Source: a bacterium (GTDB lineage Bacteria > RBG-13-66-14). From it: DNA of 8,634 nucleotides. Shown here in pieces: positions 5,070 to 8,634 of the stretch; position 1 is the first letter of the stretch, and every line of letters starts with the position of its first letter. The DNA lies in contig JAPLSK010000145.1 of the NCBI GenBank assembly GCA_026398675.1, positions 1 to 8,634 of the forward strand. The letters are read 5' to 3'. The notes under the pieces were generated by a model. That model ran no database searches, was not told the origin of the DNA, and saw only the letters and a program-made list of their open reading frames with translations. Position numbers and translations under genes: made by a program.

Positions 5070-7007
5070 GTGTCCAAAGTAATCGGAATAGACCTGGGAA
5101 CGACCAACTCCTGCGTGGCGGTGATGGAGGGCGGCGAGCCCACCGTCATCCCCAACGCCGAGGGCGGCCGCACCACCCCCAGCGTCGTCGCCTTCACCAA
5201 GGATTCCGAACGCCTGGTGGGGCCGGTCGCCAAGCGCCAGGCCATAACCAACCCCGACAACACCGTCTTCTCGATCAAGCGCTTCATGGGCCGCAAGTTC
5301 GAGGAGGTCACCGAGGAGATAAAGACCGTCCCCTTCAAGGTCATCCGGGCCAAGAACGGCGACGCCCAGGTTCAGATAGGCGATCAGACCTACACCCCGC
5401 CGGAAATCTCGGCCATGATTCTGCAGAAGATGCGGCAGACCGCCGAGGACTACCTGGGCGAGAAGGTGACCAAGGCCGTCGTCACCGTGCCGGCCTACTT
5501 CTCGGACTCCCAGCGCCAGGCCACCAAGGACGCCGGGAAAATCGCCGGCCTCGAGGTCCTGCGCATCGTCAACGAGCCCACGGCGGCCTCCCTGGCCTAC
5601 GGCCTCGACAAGGGCACCGAGCACAAGACCATCGCCGTCTTCGACCTGGGCGGCGGCACCTTCGACGTCAGCGTCCTCGAGCTCGGCGACGGCGTCTTCG
5701 AGGTCAAGTCAACCAACGGCGACACCCACCTGGGCGGCGACGACTTCGACAAGCGGGTCATAGACTGGCTCGCCGACGAATTCAAGAAGGAGCAGGGGAT
5801 AGACCTGCGCACCGACAAGATGGCGCTCCAGCGCCTCAAGGACGCCGCCGAGAAGGCCAAGTGCGAGCTCTCCACCGTCACCAGCACGCCCATCAACCTG
5901 CCATTCGTCACCGCCGACGCCTCGGGGCCCAAGCACCTGAACGTAGAGCTCACCCGGGCCAAGTTCGAGTCCCTGGTGGACGACCTGATCGAGCGCACCG
6001 TGGGGCCGTGCAAAAAGGCCATGGCGGACGCCGGCCTCAAGCCCGCCGACATCAACGAGGTAATTCTGGTCGGCGGCTCCACCCGCATCCCCGCCGTGCA
6101 GGCCAGGGTCAAGGAACTCTTCGAGCGCGAGCCGCACCGGGGCGTCCACCCCGACGAAGTGGTGGCCATAGGCGCCGCCATCCAGGCCGGCATCCTGGCC
6201 GGCGAGGTCACCGACATCCTCCTCTTGGACGTCACCCCGCTCTCACTGGGCATCGAGACCCTGGGCGGCGTGTTCACCCGGCTCATAGAACGCAACACCA
6301 CCCTCCCGGTGCACAAGAGCCAGATATTCACCACCGCCGAGAACAACCAGACCACCGTGGAGGTCCACGTCCTGCAGGGCGAGCGCGAGATGGCCATGTA
6401 CAACAAGACCATCGGGCGCTTCCACCTCACCGGCATCCCGTCGGCCATGCGCGGCGTGCCCCAGATCGAGGTCTCCTTCGATATAGACGCCAACGGCATC
6501 GTCAAGGTCTCGGCCAAGGACATGGCCACCGCCCAGCAGCAGGAGATAACCATCACCGCCTCCTCGGGGATCACCGACAGCGAGATAGACCAGATGGTCA
6601 AGGACGCCGAGAGCCACGCCGACGAGGACAAGAAGAAGCGCGAGGAGGTGGACCTGCGCAACCAGGCCGACTCCGCCGTCTACGGCGCGGAGAAGCTCCT
6701 GAAGGATATGGAGGGCAAGATCCCGGCCGACGACAAGGCCAAGGTCGAGGCCGCCATGGGGCGGGTCCGCGAGGCGCTTAAGGCCGACGATATCGCCGAG
6801 GTCCGGTCGGCCATGGAGGGGCTCAACGGCGCGTTGAACGAGCTCTCCACCAAGCTCTACCAGCAGGCGGGGTCGCAGCAGGGCCAGCCGGGCGGCGGCG
6901 CCGGTCAGGAGCCTGGAGGCCACGACCACGCCAGCGACGGTGCCGAAAGTAAGGACGACGTCGTGGACGCCGACTACGAGGTCCTCGACGACGACGACAA
7001 GAAGTAG
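5070..7007 (+). CDS. dnaK: Chaperone protein DnaK (Hsp70)
   Basis: This is the cytosolic ATP-dependent Hsp70 chaperone, which binds and releases exposed hydrophobic segments with DnaJ and GrpE. It is 645 aa, full length for the family. The nucleotide-binding domain is intact: phosphate loop 1 around Asp8-Thr12, Lys70, Glu169 in VNEPTAAS, phosphate loop 2 at Asp192-Thr197 (DLGGGT), and VGGSTRIP at 334-341. The stretch near 76-110 is the insertion found in diderm-type DnaK and absent from the Bacillus-type protein. The interdomain linker is DILLLD (382-387), then the beta substrate-binding domain and a helical lid from about 505. The tail is rich in Gly and Gln, then acidic, ending DYEVLDDDDKK, like the usual EEV-type end. 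One variant is HRGVHPDE (356-363), where family members usually have N-x-x-V-N-P-D-E. Neither grpE, dnaJ nor a CIRCE element is beside it. Confidence 0.98.
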   Translation: MSKVIGIDLGTTNSCVAVMEGGEPTVIPNAEGGRTTPSVVAFTKDSERLVGPVAKRQAITNPDNTVFSIKRFMGRKFEEVTEEIKTVPFKVIRAKNGDAQVQIGDQTYTPPEISAMILQKMRQTAEDYLGEKVTKAVVTVPAYFSDSQRQATKDAGKIAGLEVLRIVNEPTAASLAYGLDKGTEHKTIAVFDLGGGTFDVSVLELGDGVFEVKSTNGDTHLGGDDFDKRVIDWLADEFKKEQGIDLRTDKMALQRLKDAAEKAKCELSTVTSTPINLPFVTADASGPKHLNVELTRAKFESLVDDLIERTVGPCKKAMADAGLKPADINEVILVGGSTRIPAVQARVKELFEREPHRGVHPDEVVAIGAAIQAGILAGEVTDILLLDVTPLSLGIETLGGVFTRLIERNTTLPVHKSQIFTTAENNQTTVEVHVLQGEREMAMYNKTIGRFHLTGIPSAMRGVPQIEVSFDIDANGIVKVSAKDMATAQQQEITITASSGITDSEIDQMVKDAESHADEDKKKREEVDLRNQADSAVYGAEKLLKDMEGKIPADDKAKVEAAMGRVREALKADDIAEVRSAMEGLNGALNELSTKLYQQAGSQQGQPGGGAGQEPGGHDHASDGAESKDDVVDADYEVLDDDDKK

Positions 7008-7070
7008 ACGAGGGACCGAGGCGACTGACGTATCCCCACGCCGGAGCGGAACGGCGTCACGTGATGGATT

Positions 7071-7077
7071 GAGGAGG
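7071..7077 (+). promoter_or_regulatory. Ribosome binding site that fixes the arsM TTG start
   Basis: GAGGAGG lies 5 nt before the TTG at 7083. This strong site supports the rare TTG codon as the start; the first in-frame ATG lies well inside conserved sequence. The 75-nt spacer from dnaK also contains the perfect palindrome TCACGTGA (7057-7064) and a 6-bp dyad, ACGCCG and CGGCGT (7038-7057), with no known role. Confidence 0.75.
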
Positions 7078-7082
7078 TTCAA

Positions 7083-7865
7083 TTGACGGCCGATGCCGAG
7101 AAGGATGAACAGCGCCGGTATGTCAGGGAGCACTACTCCCGCGTGGCCGAGGCGGGCTCGAGCTGCTGCGGACCGGCGCCCTCCTGCTGCACCCCCTCCG
7201 ACCGGATGGGGTACGGAGTGGACGAGCTCGACGGTCTGCCCGAGGGAGCCGATATGGGTCTCGGATGCGGCAACCCCACGGCAATCGCCTCGCTCAAGCC
7301 CGGCGAGGTAGTACTTGACCTGGGCAGCGGCGGAGGGGTGGACTGCTTCCTGGCGGCCCGGCGGGTCGGAGATACCGGAAGGGTCATCGGTGTTGATATG
7401 ACCCCCTCCATGGTCTCAAAGGCCCGGAGAAACGCCGGGAAGGCCGGCTACGCAAACGTCGAGTTCCGCCTGGGCGAGATCGAGCACCTGCCGGTCGGCG
7501 ACGGGTCGGTGGACGTCATCCTGTCCAACTGCGTCGTCAACCTCTCCCCCGAGAAAGACCTGGTTTTCCAGGACGCCTACCGGGTGTTGAAACCGGGTGG
7601 TCGTCTGGCCGTTTCGGACATCGTGGCCCTCGAGCCGATCCCGGAAGGGCTTCGCCGGGATATGGCGGCCGTATCCAGTTGCATCGGCGGCGCGGTGAGC
7701 GTGGAGGAGATCGAGAGGGCGCTGACCGAGGCCGGTTTCACCGGGATCGAAATCCGGGTGAGCGAGGCGAGCCGGGAGTTCATCAAGGACTGGGCGCCGG
7801 GAACGGGGGCCGAGAAGTACATCGCCTCGGCCACTATTCAAGCGGTAAAACCCTCCGGGATATAG
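7083..7865 (+). CDS. arsM: Arsenite S-adenosylmethionine methyltransferase ArsM
   Basis: ArsM transfers methyl groups from S-adenosylmethionine to arsenite, giving mono-, di- and trimethylated arsenicals. It is a cytosolic enzyme, 260 aa, the common bacterial length. The Rossmann SAM-binding motif is VVLDLGSGGG (76-85). Three cysteines fit the conserved arsenite-binding ones: Cys62 in GLGCGNP, Cys150 in SNCVVNLSP, and Cys200 in SSCIGGA. An N-terminal Cys-rich segment, SSCCGPAPSCC (26-36), is also typical of bacterial ArsM. The LGEIEHLPV segment (130-138) and the LKPGGRLAVSD segment (169-179) match class I methyltransferase strands. The start is TTG with a strong ribosome binding site. There is no arsR, arsB/acr3 or arsC in the window, so regulation by arsenic cannot be inferred locally. 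It follows dnaK by 75 nt and could be transcribed with it. Confidence 0.95.
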   Translation: MTADAEKDEQRRYVREHYSRVAEAGSSCCGPAPSCCTPSDRMGYGVDELDGLPEGADMGLGCGNPTAIASLKPGEVVLDLGSGGGVDCFLAARRVGDTGRVIGVDMTPSMVSKARRNAGKAGYANVEFRLGEIEHLPVGDGSVDVILSNCVVNLSPEKDLVFQDAYRVLKPGGRLAVSDIVALEPIPEGLRRDMAAVSSCIGGAVSVEEIERALTEAGFTGIEIRVSEASREFIKDWAPGTGAEKYIASATIQAVKPSGI

Positions 7866-7907
7866 CTCCCCGCCGCCGTCCGCTGAACGGGTGCCTGGGT
7901 AAGATTT

Positions 7908-8000
7908 CCCCTCTCCCTCCGGGAGCGGCGCGCCGACGGGGCCGGGGTGAGGGCTTCATCATGTCCCCTCTCCCCTTTGGGGAGAGGGTTAGGGTGAGGG
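7908..8000 (+). repeat. Two tandem REP-like elements
   Basis: Each element has the form CCCCTCTCCC, a short loop, GGGAG, then GGGTGAGGG. The first is 7908-7953, with CCCCTCTCCC at 7908-7917 and GGGGTGAGGG at 7944-7953. The second is 7965-8000 and contains a perfect 10-bp stem, CCCTCTCCCC (7966-7975) and GGGGAGAGGG (7979-7988), with a TTT loop, then AGGGTGAGGG. Sequences of this type occur dispersed between genes in many high-GC bacteria. The second stem could also help end arsM transcription, although no U tract follows. Confidence 0.7.
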
Positions 8001-8041
8001 GCGGAAGGTGAGGGCCGTCTAATATAAACGCGTCGGCCCGC

Positions 8042-8063
8042 GGGCGACCGCGGAGGGTCGCCC
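8042..8063 (+). repeat. GGGCGACC inverted repeat
   Basis: GGGCGACC (8042-8049) and GGTCGCCC (8056-8063) are perfect 8-bp complements around GCGGAG, followed by CTACG. I judge it a second type of dispersed intergenic hairpin, unlike the REP-like pair just upstream. Confidence 0.55.
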
Positions 8064-8127
8064 CTACGCCATCGCAATCCGCGAGGTACGGGTCCTGGGT
8101 GAGGGGTTCCTTTATCGGGGGCGGGTC

Positions 8128-8139
8128 GGCGGGCCCGCC
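8128..8139. repeat. Perfect 12-base palindrome
   Basis: GGCGGGCCCGCC reads the same on both strands. It lies 11 bp before the nearest base of the candidate promoter of the Roadblock-like gene and could be an operator or the rim of another repeat. Such palindromes also arise by chance in high-GC DNA. Confidence 0.4.
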
Positions 8140-8150
8140 CTTCAACCGAC

Positions 8151-8179
8151 CTGATTGACGGGCGGAAATAATCTATACT
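8151..8179 (+). promoter_or_regulatory. Candidate promoter of the Roadblock-like gene
   Basis: TATACT (8174-8179) is a good -10. The matching -35 is uncertain. CTGATT (8151-8156) has the right 17-bp spacing but matches poorly, while the overlapping TTGACG (8155-8160) matches well but is only 13 bp away. Transcription would start near 8186, leaving a leader of about 54 nt that includes the 6-bp hairpin at 8194-8208. Confidence 0.4.
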
Positions 8180-8239
8180 GAGTAAAACTCGACCGGGTCC
8201 GAGACCCGAACAAATTCCACGCACCCCAAAGGCGGAGCA

Positions 8240-8632
8240 ATGCAGCACGAGATTCGCGGCGCCCTGATGAAGGCGATTCAGGACACCAAGGGCGCGTTCG
8301 CCACCGTTCTCTTCGAGATGACCGGCATCATGGTGGACAAGGTGGACGTCAGCGGCCGCTTCAACGTGGATAACGCCGCCATGTCCTACATCGGCGTACT
8401 CCTCGCCGCCCGGAAGGCCTCCCTGGACTCCGGCGGCGACGGCCAAATCACCAACATCATCGTCACCTCGAACATGACCCACGTCGTCTTCGCCCCCCTG
8501 TCGGAAAACTACCTGGTCGGGATGGGGGTCTTCATCGGGGGCAACCTGGGCCAGGCGCTCTTGACCATGCGCCGCCTGAAGGATTACCTCGGACCCCTCA
8601 TCGAGGGACATGGAGCAGATAAGAAAACCTGA
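8240..8632 (+). CDS. Roadblock/LC7-like small protein
   Basis: The product is 130 aa with no signal peptide and so cytosolic. The pattern fits the Roadblock/LC7 (MglB-like) fold. There is an N-terminal helix (about 3-18), a strand pair, a long helix around SYIGVLLAARKAS (49-61), then two strands, ITNIIVTS and THVVFAPLS. A conserved-style ending follows: a YLVGMGVF strand (91-98) and a helix with the LGQALLTMRRLKDYL pattern (103-117). Bacterial Roadblock proteins form dimers and usually regulate a small Ras-like GTPase such as MglA, often encoded next to them; here that neighbour would lie past the right edge. The start is the ATG at 8240 with AAAGGCGGAG just upstream; a later in-frame ATG at 8267 would cut the first helix. 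The fold is inferred from pattern only, so the family is probable and the role unknown. Confidence 0.7.
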   Translation: MQHEIRGALMKAIQDTKGAFATVLFEMTGIMVDKVDVSGRFNVDNAAMSYIGVLLAARKASLDSGGDGQITNIIVTSNMTHVVFAPLSENYLVGMGVFIGGNLGQALLTMRRLKDYLGPLIEGHGADKKT

Positions 8633-8634
8633 GC
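8610..8634 (+). CDS. Possible start of a downstream gene (fragment)
   Basis: An ATG at 8610 in another frame opens MEQIRKPE and runs off the window. It would overlap the Roadblock-like gene by 23 nt. GAGGGA precedes it by only one base, closer than usual, so the start is doubtful. Eight codons are too few to say what it encodes. Confidence 0.2.

Larger units (their letters stand above)
7866..8239. other. Intergenic region rich in small inverted repeats
   Basis: These 374 bases carry no credible gene. They contain two tandem REP-like elements (7908-8000), a separate GGGCGACC hairpin (8042-8063), a 12-base palindrome (8128-8139), a candidate promoter (8151-8179) and a leader hairpin CGGGTC/GACCCG (8194-8208). 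Open frames through it on the minus strand give low-complexity Pro/Arg-rich text typical of translated repeats. Confidence 0.7.

Noticed and set aside
5597..6661. Long minus-strand open frames inside dnaK
   Set aside because: They are shadows of a strongly biased, high-GC coding sequence and have no motifs of their own.
7838..8611. Minus-strand open frame covering the repeat region and the Roadblock-like gene
   Set aside because: Its Pro/Arg-rich stretch is the translation of the REP-like repeats, and the remainder is antisense to a plausible plus-strand protein.

Overview
This is a high-GC, gene-dense bacterial window. It probably comes from an uncultivated diderm (Gram-negative-type) bacterium. 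Three things point that way: DnaK carries the insertion in its ATPase domain typical of diderm bacteria, two proteins have signal peptides, and the large exported metallopeptidase resembles the MXAN_6640-type family found in Myxococcota and FCB-related or candidate phyla. A candidate phylum such as Coatesbacteria would fit, but this is a guess from style and not a phylogenetic result.

Layout. (1) 1-2110, minus strand: a secreted HExxH metallopeptidase. Its C-terminus lies beyond the left edge, and it has a recognisable promoter at 2252-2281. (2) 2111-2447: a divergent intergenic region with that promoter, a 10-C homopolymer, and a palindrome overlapping a candidate -10 of the next gene. (3) 2448-3347, plus: a UbiA-superfamily membrane prenyltransferase. 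(4) 3348-3761: a non-coding stretch dominated by two copies of a 133-bp-period direct repeat, each ending in a small hairpin. (5) 3762-7007, plus: a single-domain response regulator; an exported two-repeat protein overlapping it by 8 nt; and, 71 nt later, full-length dnaK. These three could form one transcription unit. (6) 7083-7865: arsM, arsenite methyltransferase, with a TTG start. (7) 7866-8239: a mosaic of small inverted-repeat elements of the REP or dispersed type, then a candidate promoter. (8) 8240-8632: a small Roadblock/LC7-like protein, with a possible start of another gene overlapping its end.

How the genes relate. The only firm functional link is translational coupling between the response regulator and the exported two-repeat protein. 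The metallopeptidase, prenyltransferase, DnaK, ArsM and Roadblock-like protein look like separate functions placed side by side. DnaK has no grpE, dnaJ or hrcA beside it in the window, and arsM has no other ars gene beside it. I do not see a clear new multi-gene system. The least explained items are the exported two-repeat protein coupled to a response regulator, and the paired 133-bp repeats in front of them.
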